Shown one piece after another: positions 1 to 11,411 of a stretch of DNA of 64,000 bases; position 1 is the stretch's first letter; every line of letters begins with the position of its first letter. This DNA comes from Caprella mutica (lineage: Eukaryota; Arthropoda; Malacostraca; Amphipoda; Caprellidae), in contig CANNZV010001063.1 of NCBI GenBank assembly GCA_947561585.1, positions 124,001-188,000 on the forward strand, in the 5' to 3' direction. The position numbers and the translations under genes are program-made. A model generated the notes under the pieces. It did not search any database and was not told the DNA's origin. It worked only from the letters and a program-made list of their open reading frames with translations.

Positions 1-432
1 TTCTTGAGTGAAAGTCATAATTTGGGTAAAAGCTGGATCAGTTGGTGAAGGAAGCCGGAGTGAATATTAGTCAGGTGAGATGGTGTCTCTATAGTTTCGA
101 TAAGTTTGTTTTGTTGTGAATTCATGAATGTGTGAATTTTAAAGGTACTCATTGTGGAAAATTAACTAGGTTAAATGCACCTATTACTTCCGGTTGCTTT
201 ATCGAAGATAAATAACTAATCTTAAAAATGTATTCCTAAGTTTATCTGAAAGTTTAGGGTTAAAATTATTTCGTTTCTTAATGCTAATAAAGTTGTTTGT
301 TACTTAAAATCTATTCCTTATAAATTCTGATATTAACTATTTTGTTTGCAGTACCGCAATTTACACCTGTAAACCAAGATTGAATAAAACTTAGAGATAA
401 CTGTCGTTTTGCTCCCCCTCCCCAACTGCCAA
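1..432. other. AT-rich non-coding sequence
   Basis: No gene is recognised. The stretch around 351-365 (GTACCGCAATTTAC) resembles the right end of the TAGGGTC MITE family found at 14511, 15124, 47332 and 63630, but no matching left end is visible, so this may be a remnant or chance. Confidence 0.4.
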
Positions 433-1022
433 TTTAATTAGTAACATAATAGCTGAAGGTATGATACCAATTGAAATAAAAGTTAAATAATGATTATTAT
501 ATATAGATTTATTGAGTCCGATTACCACTTTAAGTTTAATTATTTATAATGTGAATCACTGAATTTTAATAGTCTCATTTGCAGGCTGCAGCTTTTGGCA
601 CTAGGTGAAAGCTCAAGTTATCGGATATGGGGTTCCGCATTTTACGTGGAAAAATTATATTTATGTAATGATTTTTATTTCTAAACTTGTATTTTATGTA
701 CTGGTATCATGGATGCCAATTTAAGTATGAATTGTATAATGATAATTATTATATTTATTTCTTACATATTCGAAAATGTGGAACCATCCGATAACACTGA
801 ATCTACTCTAAAATGGAATATGTTAAATAGCCTATCAACTTTTAATTATTTACGTTAAGTAGAGGTTTAACATCTGTTTCGTAACCTAAGTCCATGTCGC
901 TGACGTCAAATGGAAATGAAATACAAGGGACTGGAAGAAGCAGTCAGGAATGAAAGTGGTTCCATGGACAAAGTCACAACGCTCATGGATGCTGAAAAGC
1001 TACTCCGTGAATGCTGTCACTA

Positions 1023-1029
1023 ACCGAGG
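1023..1029. repeat. Target-site duplication of I-clade copy 1 (left)
   Basis: ACCGAGG at 1023-1029 recurs at 6414-6420 directly after the element. The uninterrupted sequence is visible in the opposite arm of the palindrome near 9837-9860, which supports an insertion here. Confidence 0.75.
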
Positions 1030-1700
1030 GTCAAAGTGACACCATAAAGTGTCATCACTGCTCCGAACAACATACAACAGGAAACAAAAACTGCAATGAA
1101 TATAAAAATGAATTAGAAATAGTCACACTCCAACAAAAACGAGGATGCTCAAGAACTCAGGCCAGACTCACATTAAACAAAAATAGACTTATGTTAGACA
1201 GAAATAGAATGTGTTTCAGTGCAGCACTGAAACAACCACTACCCAGAACAAGCCCCATGCCAATTCGCAACACTGATCAAACCCCACCAATCATCTAAAG
1301 AAATGGACAGATCAACAACTCTCAACCAAGCACCTCAACATATCATCTTGGGAAAAAAACTAAAGCCTTCCTGCAGAGTCCAAACTCAGGTCGAATATAT
1401 GAGGATGAAATATACCTCAATACATCCCCAACCGAGCAACAGATGCCAGAGCAAAATTCAGATGTAACACTAGAAGATGACCATTCAGCAACTCTCAAAA
1501 TATATAATTCATCCAATAGCTTCAACCAACCAAACATCAATAGGGACAGAGAAAACTATGAACTCCAACTCATAGGAGCTCACAAATCTAGGACAAGATC
1601 CAAAGAAAAAGCTTCAAGGAAAGATCACAACCGACGAAGATCCCATGACTATCCAAACTACCATAGATCCCGATCCCACAAAGGTCGGAAACATAAATAA
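1030..1700 (+). pseudogene. I-clade ORF1 (Gag-like), truncated, one nonsense codon
   Basis: The frame is continuous from the element's 5' junction to 1700 except for one TAA at 1296-1298, where copy 2 reads CAA (Gln). The N-terminal part keeps a knuckle-like CHHC...H...C cluster (CHHCSEQH then C) that in this family binds nucleic acid. The C-terminus is very basic and rich in Arg-Ser and Arg-His pairs (1570-1695), consistent with RNA binding. The first half of the protein is lost to 5' truncation. The stop overlaps the ORF2 start as TAATG. Non-functional as it stands. Confidence 0.75.
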
Positions 1701-2933
1701 TGTCAATAGAAACCATCAATGATTACCTAATTCAATGGAATGCCCGTGGCATTTCATCCGCTAAATCAGATCTACTATCCATAATAGAATCATATCAACC
1801 ATCCATTATTGCAATACAAGAGACATTCCTAGGAAATGAATTCATGATTAAAATACCAGGATACAATGGACAGTGCAAGCAGGGCCATTTTAACCAAAGA
1901 TTCCACGGTGGAGTAGCACTCTACATCCACTCATCCTGCCCATATGAATCAATTCCAATCAATAGCAACCTTCAGATAATAGCTGCCAGAATACAACTTC
2001 ATCACTCTAAATTTATCACAGTTGCTTCAATGTACTTACCTGGAAGAGAGAAAACAACCTATCAAGATATCGTTAATGTAACAGAACAACTTCCTTCACC
2101 ATTTCCACCATTTCTGCTTCTGGGTGATTTTAATGGTCATAGCACCCTCTGGGGTGGTTTAGTGACTGATAGCAGAGGAAAAATAATAGAAAAATTGCTC
2201 CAGAAACCTCAAATAGCCTGCCTGAACGATGGTACTCCCACGCATGAGTCTGGCACATCAATTGGACCGTACTACCATCAGTTCTTTGCAGCGACCACAA
2301 CCCGATCTTAATAACAATAAGTGGAAGCAGAGTAGCTGAACCCCCATCAGCAAGATACAGTTACTCGAAAACAAATTGGGATGAGTACTCGCTTGATGAA
2401 GAATGGAACACCTTAATAGATGAGGCAACATTTCAGCATGCAGATGACTTACTTAATTACTTCTACCAACAACTTAGAACAATAGCAGATAAACACATAC
2501 CCAAATACATTCCAAAACCTTTTTTCCCCCGACCGTTCTGGAATGAAGACTGCAAACGTATGGTTCACGAACGTGAACGTCTATATAGAAAATTCAAACT
2601 CACCAAATCAATAGAAGATAAGATACATTGGGAACATCAACGAGCCTTCACCAAAAGATATATTAAACAATGTCAAAAAGAACTACAAAAATATCTTGAA
2701 AGCATGAACCATACAGTAACAATATCACAAATATATACAAAACTCAGACTAATGAGAGGCAAACCACCCCGTGCAATATCTGTTCTCAACAATAACGGCA
2801 CAAGAATTACCACAAAAACTGAAATAGCAAATACCATCGCAGACTCAATTGCTTCAAACTCAAGCTATCAAAACTGTACCCGTCAGTTCCTTTCAAAGAA
2901 ACGCATTGCCGAATCCCACCAGATAATATTTCC

Positions 2934-3264
2934 CATAGTAAATAAATAGAAAAGTATACTAAGTTTCGAATTAATTGACGGTGAACTTGATCCATTCTTC
3001 AGAAACGATGTAAACAAATGGCGTCGCATACAGTACTCTCATGTATTAAAAGTATTATAAGGTGAATATTATAAGTGAATAGAGTGTAAAACGTGATAAA
3101 AACAATTTTATGTAAGTTAATTTCCATGAAAATGCACGTTTAACTGAATAGTAGAACATTTTTTATTTAAGAACAAAATGGAAAATACTTTGTATGACGT
3201 CACTCAGAGTATTTTTTGATGTTCCAATATTGTACTTGGTATACTTCTCTATTTATTTACTATG
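2934..3264. mobile_element. P-like MITE, 331 bp, inside I-clade RT
   Basis: The ends are inverted repeats of about 26 bp with one mismatch, beginning CATAGTAAATAAATAGA. It is flanked by an 8-bp duplication ATATTTCC (2926-2933 and 3265-3272). The second I copy near 60237 has an uninterrupted site with continuous protein similarity across it. An 8-bp duplication with a CAT- terminus fits the P superfamily better than the CAG/TAG ends typical of hAT, but assignment is tentative. It has no coding capacity. Confidence 0.8.
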
Positions 3265-5187
3265 ATATTTCCACCTTTAAACGATCAAGAATATAACTTA
3301 CCATTCAAGATCCATGAACTCAAATCAGCCTTGTCAACAACAAATAATACCTCACCAGGAAATGATGAAATTCACTATTTCATGCTGAAACACCTTCCGG
3401 AAATAGCACTCATATACCTCCTCAAAGTCTACAATAGATTATGGACAGAAATATATTACCCCATCTCAGTGGAACATGGCAACCATAATACCAATCCCCA
3501 AACCCAGCAAAAATCATTCTGACCCATCCAACTACCGACCCATAGCACTCTCAAGTTGCATGGGAAAATTATTCGAAAAAATGATAAATAGAAGACTCAT
3601 AGAATACTTAGAAAACAACAAGTTCCTTACACCACTCCAATGTGGATTCAGAAAGAACAGATCCACAATTGACCATCTTATTAGACTGGATACCTACCTA
3701 AAGAAGGCTTTCAGTGAGAATAAAGTTGCAGTAGGTGTATTCTTTGATTTGGCCAAGGCCTACGATACAACATGGCGGTATGGAATACTCAAAGATATGC
3801 TTGAACTTGGTCTCTCAGGTACCTTACCGAGATACATCCAAAAAATTTTGGGTGAACGACACTTCAGAGTCTCTATCAATAATCAGATGTCCTCAGTAAG
3901 AATACAGGAAGCAGGAGTTCCTCAAGGAAGCATCCTTTCTGTCACACTCTTTGCTATCAAAATAAACTCACTCGCAGCAATCATCCCTAACCATATACAC
4001 ACGTCACTCTTTGTAGACGATGTCCAAATAGCACTCTCAGGAAATAGTATGCACGAAGTTACAACCAAACTCCGACCAGTCATCAACTCAATGTCAAATG
4101 GGCAGATGGAAATGGTTTCCAATTCTCAACAACAAAAACCAACTGCATGGTATTCCACAAAAAAACAGACTTCCCAATCAAACCCACATTAAGACTAAGA
4201 GGTAGTGCAATGAACGTCGAAAGAACCGTCAAATTCCTTGGACTTAACTGGGATCCTCAACTCACCTGGAAAATACACATCACAAAACTCGTATCATCAT
4301 GCAATTCCTCAATGAATCTACTCCGCACTCTCTCATCTACGAAATGGGGAGCCGACCACCATATCCTTCTGCAAACATACAGGCTAATAGTAAGACCTAA
4401 ACTAGACTATGGATGCTTAGTGTATGGCTCTGCTGCGGGAGCAACGCTGAGGAAGTTAGATGCTATCCACAGCGAGGCCCTGCGAATCTGCACTGGTGCC
4501 TTCAAAAGCTCCCCAGTAGAAAGCCTGTACATCCTAACTAACGAACCATCACTAACTGACAGAAGAATGGACCTCCAGAGCAGAAAATTCTTCAAAAACA
4601 AATGCTTCTTACTAAACCCTGTCTACAATTCTATAATGAACACAGCACTATCAAGACATTTTTCAAATACCCACCCACCACTGAATCCATTTGTCCAACG
4701 TGCAAATAAAGCAATAACTTAACTTGATCTCCCTCTACAACCTGTTCTACCATACAAAACCCCAAGCCTTTTTTCATGGTGCCTACTACGACCATTAGCT
4801 GACACAGAGCTTGCAACACCACTCGTCAAAGATATAGACAACTTCAATCCCTATTTCCTAGAGCATGTGAGCACAAACTACCCCACACACATTCATCTAT
4901 ATACTGACGGCTCCAAAGACAACCACGGAGTTGGAGCAGCAGCTGTTCATGGCAACAAAACAATCTCTGCTTCACTACCAACAATAGCCATCGTTTACAC
5001 TGCAGAACTTAAAGCCCTGATGTTTGCCTGTACTATCATCGAAGAAGATATCAGAGACCATACCACAACCAAATATCTCATATGTACCGACTCTTTAAGA
5101 GCTGTGCAAGGACTAGAAACTCTTGATCCCAAAAACCATTTAATGCATAGACTACAAAATACTTTTCACAGACTGTTATCCATGGGA

Positions 5188-5663
5188 TGGGGTACGGTCA
5201 AGAGCCCCCCCGGTCAAGAGCCCCCCTAGGTCATAAGCCCCCCCGGTCACGAGCCCCCCCCCCCCCTCCATGTTTTTTAATTCTTATTTACCTAGTTAAA
5301 CAAATGAAGAACTACTTAGATAGAAATAACTGAGAGTTGCTAATGTAGTTTGTTGTATCCGCTAGATTGTTGTACTGCACACTTCATGATTGTTTAATGA
5401 CCTGGCAGGGAAGTTCGGGGGCGGCACGCCCCCCGATATACATATATTTTATGTCTAATCAGTAATGAACTACAAAAGTGTCAATAAGGATTAAATAATA
5501 TAGGTAAATAAGGATTTAAAAACAGGGGGGCTCGTGACCGGGGGGGCTCATGACCGGGGGGGCTCTTGACCTAGGGGGGCTCATGACCGGGGGGGCTCTT
5601 GACCGGGGGGGGGGGGTTATGACCGGGGTGGCTCTTGACCGGGGGGGCTTATGACCTACACCC
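5188..5663. mobile_element. GC-rich MITE with G-run terminal repeats, 476 bp
   Basis: It is flanked by CCATGGGA duplications (5180-5187 and 5664-5671); the second I copy has an empty site near 58340. The termini are imperfect inverted repeats (GGGGTACGGTCAAGAG versus GGGTGTAGGTCATAAG) followed by tandem units of about 16-19 bp pairing a run of 6-13 G with CTCATGACC-like spacers (5206-5268 as C-runs, 5524-5655 as G-runs). The middle (5340-5450) contains half of the foldback family seen at 6696-6956. The 8-bp duplication suggests an hAT-type or similar transposase. Confidence 0.75.
5524..5655 (+). repeat. G-run tandem array, possible G-quadruplex former
   Basis: Runs of six or more G recur every 16-19 bases, separated by CTCATGACC or CTCTTGACC. 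The complementary C-run array lies at 5206-5268, so the two can also pair with each other as a hairpin. Confidence 0.7.
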
Positions 5664-6413
5664 CCATGGGATATACCATTGCAGTAATATAGATACCAGG
5701 ACACAAAAGAATACCAGGAAACGACAAAGCGGACGGAGCGGCAAGAAATGCCACAAGAAAGATTCCACAATTCATACCATGTCCATACACAGATTGATTC
5801 ATGGCAATAAAAGAGAATCTAAGTGAAAAATGGAAAATTCGATGACAAACAACACGCAATAAATTAAAAGATGTTACTAACAAACCATGTAGGTACATGG
5901 AAGAAACTGAATCTGTCTAGAAAAGACGGAGTTATTCTCAACAGACTGAGGCTTGGCCATACCAAACTCACCCACGAATATCTCATGGACGACAATACCA
6001 GACTATTTCTGCCTTCGTGCAGTTTCTGCAATAACGAAATAATGACAATAGAACATATCTTTCTCCATTGCCAAACACTACGTTTGCAAAGAGAGATTCT
6101 TAAATTTGAACTCGATGAAGAGGAGCTGTCAATGGCTAATATTCTTGGTGACCACAATAATGTCGATGGGATTTTTCGATTCCTGCGAAGTATAAATATC
6201 TATACTAAAATATGAATCACATCTGCTAGCATCGTGAGGTGCTCTCTCATAAATGAATCTAATTCTATGTTTCTTTGTTTGATACCAAGTAACATTGGTA
6301 ACTGAAAAAAAAAATATATTTAATTGTTTAGTTTGATTTGTGTTAATGTTGCTTCGCTGCTAAATTGGGATTTTCCTGAAGCAGCTGTTTTTTCACCTTA
6401 AATTATTATTATT

Positions 6414-6420
6414 ACCGAGG
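6414..6420. repeat. Target-site duplication of I-clade copy 1 (right)
   Basis: ACCGAGG, matching 1023-1029, directly follows the (ATT)n tail. Confidence 0.75.
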
Positions 6421-6473
6421 AATGTGACGAAAATGGTCACAAGCACCGGTGGCTGCACTCACGGATGGAAATA

Positions 6474-7155
6474 GGGGATCTTTCCCATTTGACGATCCCC
6501 ACCAAATTTAATTCAAATTACATTTTTTATGTGTATTTTTGTCCATAGAATTCGAAAATCAAAATCGTTTTTTGTAAAAATTAATAGTTTTTGAGGTATG
6601 AGCGTTTAAAGTTATCTATTTTCTATGTATTACTGAAGGACTGGGAACTCGTGTTTTCACGCTTTTTGGCCAATTTTGGTCAAAGATAGCCGTGATGTAG
6701 TTTGTTGTATCCGTTAGTTTGTTGTGCTGCACACTTCATGATTGTTTAATGACCTGGCAGGAGGGTATGGGGGGCGGCACGCCCCCCATTACACATATAT
6801 CAGCATTGAAGTAATAAATTGAAAATATCACGGAAACTGGAAATATATTCGATATATGTATTTCGGGGGGCGTGCTTCCCCTCGAGCCCCCCTCCCAGGT
6901 CATTCATTAATCATGAAGTGTGCAGCACAACAAACTAGCGGATACAACAAACTACATTACTGTTTGTTTCATGTAAAAAATCTATATTGTTTAAGTAATA
7001 TCAATGAAAACACGAGTTTTTTCAAAGTTCTCAATCCTTCGGTAATACATAGGAAATAAATAACTTTAAAACCCTCATATCTAAAAAAGTATTAGTACAT
7101 ATAAAATTTTTTATTTAAATTAAATCTGGTGGGGGTCGTCAAATGGGAAAGATCC
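6474..7155. mobile_element. Inverted-repeat element of about 680 bp, non-coding
   Basis: Long inverted arms (about 6474-6690 and 6965-7155) start with GGGATCTTTCCCATTTGACGA and end with its complement. The other arm of the giant palindrome near 9785-9800 shows the site without this insertion. Any target duplication is short (possibly GAA). It carries a second foldback at its centre (6696-6956). Class not assignable. Confidence 0.7.
6696..6956. mobile_element. Foldback MITE, 261 bp
   Basis: The ends are inverted repeats of about 60 bp beginning TGTAGTTTGTTGTATCCG and including GCTGCACACTTCATGATT. Short GC-rich stems (GGGGGGCGGCACGCCCCCC) lie inside. A half copy occurs at 5343-5450 inside another MITE, so the family is mobile or repeatedly captured. 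Confidence 0.7.
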
Positions 7156-7975
7156 GAAGAGGGAAATGAAGAGGAACAAAATCTAAGACTTCGTAATTGT
7201 AGAGCATAACCCTAGCGCTATCCTCTAAAACTGCATGGAGAGTTAAAAACATGATAAACATAAAATAGACGACACGTGATCCAAATTACAACAGTTTGGG
7301 ACCCAAGGCACGCCACCCCTTCTCTTCCATTCACCAAAGACAGCTTCAGGAACCCCTCGGTGCTTATTTACAATAAGTAGTTTAGAATATAGATTCATAA
7401 CAATAAATGCACTGACCATCGAAAAATCACTTGATTGGTTACCCATTTCATTTTCACAGTACTTGAGGAACACTGTTCAACAACCAATGTTCCAGTATCG
7501 CTTACCTTACGTTGATCCAGTGTACAATTGCACTAGTGTGCCAATGTCCCATCGTACCGTTACAACTGTCGTTTAAAGGGAGAACTACGTACGTTATATA
7601 TAAAGGTACATTCCAATTGAATAGAAATAATTCCTACTTTTCCATACATATTATAAAACAGGGAGATAGGAGAATGAATTTCCAAATTCGAAACGATTAT
7701 TTTAGAACTACGTATCTGTTTTCGTACATCTGGTCGAAGTATAAATTCAGATATCGTTTGGAAACAGACATGCCCACGTCAAGATGATGCTGTTAAAACC
7801 ATGTATCGGTTTTCGTACTTCTACCCGAAGAGTAAATTCAGATATCATTTAGAAACAGACATTCCGATATCTACTATGAATCTAAATGGTTGCTGAGTCG
7901 ATACCCACCGTTAGCGCTATGAATTCGACAGCAAACGGCATCGAATCGACATTCATAAGTTCGTTGGGATAGAGT

Positions 7976-8713
7976 AATTTTAATTGGTGGAAGTGCATTA
8001 ATTTAAAGCAGCGGTTCCCTATAGGTGGTCCCGTGGACCTCTAAGGGATCCACGGGACCCCTAGCAAGGGTCCCTTGCTATAAGCAGCGACACTAAGTCT
8101 GGAATTGGATAGTTTTGAACTTTTGATACTTAGTAACAGTTTTGTGTTTAATTACTTAAATGAATCTTATAAGTGTTATTTAATATTTTTGTATTTATAA
8201 ATTTATCCTATTCCTATTCTAAATTGTTTTGTTTAACTTCTGACGTAACAGAGAAAGGGTCCCAGCAAACATGTCCGAATCTATTCGATATCGGGTTGTT
8301 TCTAATTCGTTGCACTGGTAGCGCATGCCGGTAATAGATATGAAATACACTTAAATTAGATATCTAACTGAATGTATCTAAATTATTTGACTGTTTAGAA
8401 ATCTAATTTGTTTCTACCATCAGCATCCAAAAATCACCACTCTAGTCCGCATCGTTTATTTTCTAATCAGAAATCGTTTAATGCATATCGAAACATCAGT
8501 AATTAGATATATGTATTATTATATTATGGAATTCCGTTTTAGAATAGATACCTAAAATTTCATTCCATTTATGATCAGAATAATGTTGCATCGCCAACAG
8601 AAAATATATTTGAAAGATCAGATTTTTCTTCATCGTTACTATTTAGAAACAATAAGTGAAATATAGTTGCATCATTTAGAAAAAGTACTGAATACTGTAT
8701 ATCGGTATCAATA
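7976..8713. other. Palindrome spacer, left part: hairpin-rich remnant DNA
   Basis: 8012-8110 contains strong hairpins: GTCCCGTGGA pairs with TCCACGGGAC, and AGCAAGG pairs with CCTTGCT. The CAGCGGTTCCC start resembles an hAT-type terminus, but no partner end was found. From 8267 the sequence CCCAGCAAACATG begins a repeat whose inverted counterpart ends at 11411. No coding sequence. Confidence 0.4.
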
Positions 8714-8714
8714 T

Positions 8715-8895
8715 ACAGCCTTGGCCAAAAGCATTAGGCCACCACGGTTTTTTATGGTTTTTCAAAGAAAAGGTAATGAAACTAGTTCTAATCAAATTAA
8801 TATTGTATATTAATCAATAAACAACTATTATAATACTTGGTCGAGCCCCCTTTGGCTTTAATAACCGCCTTTATGCGGTTAAGCATGGAGTCGAC
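8715..8895 (-). pseudogene. Tc1-like transposon remnant: transposase C-terminus and one terminal repeat
   Basis: On the minus strand, the last roughly 25 codons before the stop at 8797-8799 read NRIKAVIKAKGGSTKYY, the usual C-terminus of Tc1 transposases (compare LIKAKGG at the end of the intact gene at 28757). Just beyond lies CAGCCTTGGCCAAAAGCATTA, typical of a Tc1 terminal repeat. The rest of the gene is absent, so this is a dead stump in the palindrome spacer. Confidence 0.65.
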
Positions 8896-11129
8896 AACCC
8901 AACAAACATATGAATATCGTCGATTCGATGCCGTTTGCTGTCGAATTCGTAGCGCTAACGGTGGGTATCGATTTAGCAACCATTTCGACTCATAGTAGAT
9001 ATCGGAATGTCTCTTTCTAAATGATATCTGAATTTACACTTCGAGTAGAAACACGAAAACCGATACATAGTTTTAACAGCATCATCTTGACGTCGGCATA
9101 TCTGTTTCCAAACCATATCTGAATTTATACTTCGACCAGAAGTGCGAAAAGAGATACGTAGTTTAAAAAAAATCGTTTCAAATTTTGAAATTCATTTTCT
9201 TATCTTCCTGTTTTATAATACGAAAAGAAATATAGGAATTATTTCTATTCAATTGGATTGTACCTTTCTATATAACGTACGTAGTGCTCCCTTTAAACTA
9301 TACCCAATAATTAATACACTTATAGGGGAATACGGCAGTTGTAAAGGTACGATCAGGCATTGGCACGCTAGGGCGATTGTACAATGGATCAACGTAAAGT
9401 AAGCGATATTGGAACATCAGTTGTTGAACTGTGTTCCTCTAGTACCGTGAAAATGAAATGGATAACCAATCAAACGATTTTTCGATAGCCAGTGCATTTA
9501 TTGTTATGGATCTATTCTAAACTGCTTATTGTAAATAAGCCCCGAGGGGTTCCTGAAGCTGTCTTTGGTGAATAGAAGCGAAGTGGGGTGGCGTCCCTTG
9601 GGACCCAAACTGTTGTAATTTGGATTATGTATTGTCTATTTTATGTTTATCATGTTTTTAGTGTTTTTAACTCTTCGTGCAGTTTTAGAAGATAGCGCTA
9701 GGGTTATGCTCTACAATTACGTACGAGGTCTTAGATTTTGTGTTAGGTAGGCCCGTGGACTTCATTTACTATCACCTCTTCATTTCCCTCTTCCATCCTT
9801 GAGTGCAGCCACCGGTGCTTGTGACCATTTTTGTCACATTCCTTGGTAAGTGACAGCATTCTCGGAGTAGTTTTTCAGCATCCATGAGCGTCGTGACTTT
9901 GTCCATGGAGCTACTTTCCTTTCTGACTGCTCCTTCCAGTGCCTTGTATTTTATTTCCTTTTGACATCAGCGACATGGCCTCTGGTTCCGAAGCAGACGT
10001 TAACCTCTACTAAACTTAAATAAATAAAAATTGATGGGCTATTTAACATGTTCCATTTTAGAGTAAATTCTGTGTTATCGGACGGTTCCACATTATCGAA
10101 AATGTAAGAAATAAATATAATAATTATCATTATTCAATTCTTACTTAAATTGGTATCCACGATACCAGTATGTAAAATACAAGTTTAAAAATGAAAATCA
10201 ATACAGAAATAATTTTTCTACGTTAAAATCTGAAACCCCATATCCGATAACTTGAGCTTTCACCTAGTGCCAAAAGCTGCAGTCTGCAAATGAGACTATT
10301 AAAATTCAGTGATTCACATTATAGATAATTAAACTTAAAGTGGTAATCGGACTCAATAAATCTATATATAAAATAATCATTATTTAACTTTTATTTCAAT
10401 TGGTATCATACCTTCAGCTATTAATATGTTACTAATTAAATAGTAGTTAAATAATAATTATTATATTTTTCTTTATCACCTGTTCGAAAATATAGACCCT
10501 ATTAATAACTTGGAACATATACCCTTTTGCTAAAATTATTTCACAGAGCACAAAATTCCTGTTTTATATAACACAATTATATAACTCAAAATGTCAAACT
10601 AATTACTCAACTATTATGACCTTTATTTACTGAGTGAGAGTTAGTATATGGTCAAATTTTAATTAATGCATTCATTACTTTGAACTTTCATCACAGAGCT
10701 TTCATCTTTATTCTAAGTCGAGGCCTCAAAACATTTTCTTTGATTTGAACTCATAGAGAATGGGATTTTTAATGAGTTACAATTATATAAAAATTTGACC
10801 ACTCATTATTATTTGTAATAAGAATAAGTTGTGTTTTGGTTATAAAAGCGGTGCTTGCCTGTATTGTTATATTCACTTTAAAATATCTCTAAGTATCTCC
10901 GGGTCGTTTAATGTGAAATTTTTTTTAAGTAAAATGCATCCACGGTGGCAAAATGACAAAAGTACAGGCACGAGGACGGAAGGACCCACGATCGATACCC
11001 AGACACATCACTTCAATTCTTCCCATTTAATTTATATATAACAATATGTAACATTAATCAAATTGATATGCATCTAAACATTATATCAATCAAGTAAAAG
11101 TTTTCAATTTTAATTAATTTATTTATTGG

Positions 11130-11411
11130 ATGCAAGTGGATATCGTTTCGAAGCATATTAGATATATAATTAGGCGTCAGTTCGATGCAGAATCCCTATG
11201 TATATTGGATGTCGTAATTTATCTTTCAATTCAACGCTGTTATAACGGTATCGCTTCGATGCCAAATATACTTGATATGATGCGGTTTAGCGGTGCAAAC
11301 GGATATCGGATTGATGTCATCATGTCTAATTTGTTACTGGTATTCGATGTTGGAAGAGAGGTTATACAGAGTCGTTTAGACATCGAATAGATACATTCAT
11401 GTTTGCTGGGA
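11130..11411. repeat. Terminal part of a CCCAGCAAACATG-ended repeat
   Basis: The segment ends CATGTTTGCTGGG at 11411. Reversed, this matches the sequence beginning at 8267 (CCCAGCAAACATG, then a TCTATTCGAT-like motif) and more loosely CCCAACAAACATATG near 8896. Probably one end of a DNA element family. The short open frame inside (11130-11390) has no recognisable similarity. Confidence 0.4.

Larger units (their letters stand above)
1700..6215 (+). pseudogene. I-clade ORF2 polyprotein: endonuclease, RT, RNase H, zinc region; broken
   Basis: ORF2 begins at ATG 1700, overlapping the ORF1 stop. The endonuclease (1700-about 2420) shows WNARG, IQETF and LLGDFN motifs of the AP-endonuclease fold. 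The RT lies at about 3270-4190, with SNYRPIALSS, FFDLAKAYDT, GVPQGS and the catalytic SLFVDD motif near 4008-4025. RNase H begins near 4894 (LYTDGSKDN, then CTDS). The C-terminal region (5871-6215) carries C-x2-C followed by EHIFLHC, a zinc-binding tail common to I/Jockey elements. It is disrupted by a deletion in the endonuclease, frameshifts near 2311, 3480 and 4130, stops, and two inserted MITEs. Compared with copy 2 (58266-61495) the order is identical. Confidence 0.85.
1030..6413 (+). mobile_element. I-clade non-LTR retrotransposon, copy 1, 5'-truncated
   Basis: It contains, in order, an ORF1 with Gag zinc-knuckle remnant, an AP-like endonuclease, reverse transcriptase, RNase H and a C-terminal zinc-binding region, then a short (ATT)n tail. 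RNase H downstream of RT in a non-LTR element is typical of the I group. The 5' end starts inside the ORF1 zinc knuckles, the usual result of incomplete reverse transcription. A 7-bp target duplication (ACCGAGG) flanks it. Two DNA elements have inserted later (2934-3264 and 5188-5663), and a 47-bp-class deletion lies in the endonuclease near 2263 relative to copy 2. Confidence 0.85.
435..10441. repeat. Giant foldback (palindromic) repeat, split by later insertions
   Basis: Sequence from 435 reads as the reverse complement of sequence ending at 10441. The left arm is 435-1022 plus 6421-6473 plus 7156-about 7975. The right arm is about 8886-10441. Matching landmarks include GGCACTAGGTGAAAGCTC near 598 with its complement near 10262, and the stretch near 7190-7390 with its complement near 9530-9740. 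Removing the I element (1030-6413) and the inverted-repeat element (6474-7155) restores arm continuity, so the palindrome is older than both. No transposase or clear target duplication was seen. Partial single-arm copies occur at 27425-28035 and 30096-32160. Confidence 0.8.

Noticed and set aside
6856..7473. Open frames at 6856-7059 and 7243-7473 as genes
   Set aside because: They lie in inverted-repeat arms and have no similarity or codon signal; the second is in the palindrome arm whose counterpart is not open.
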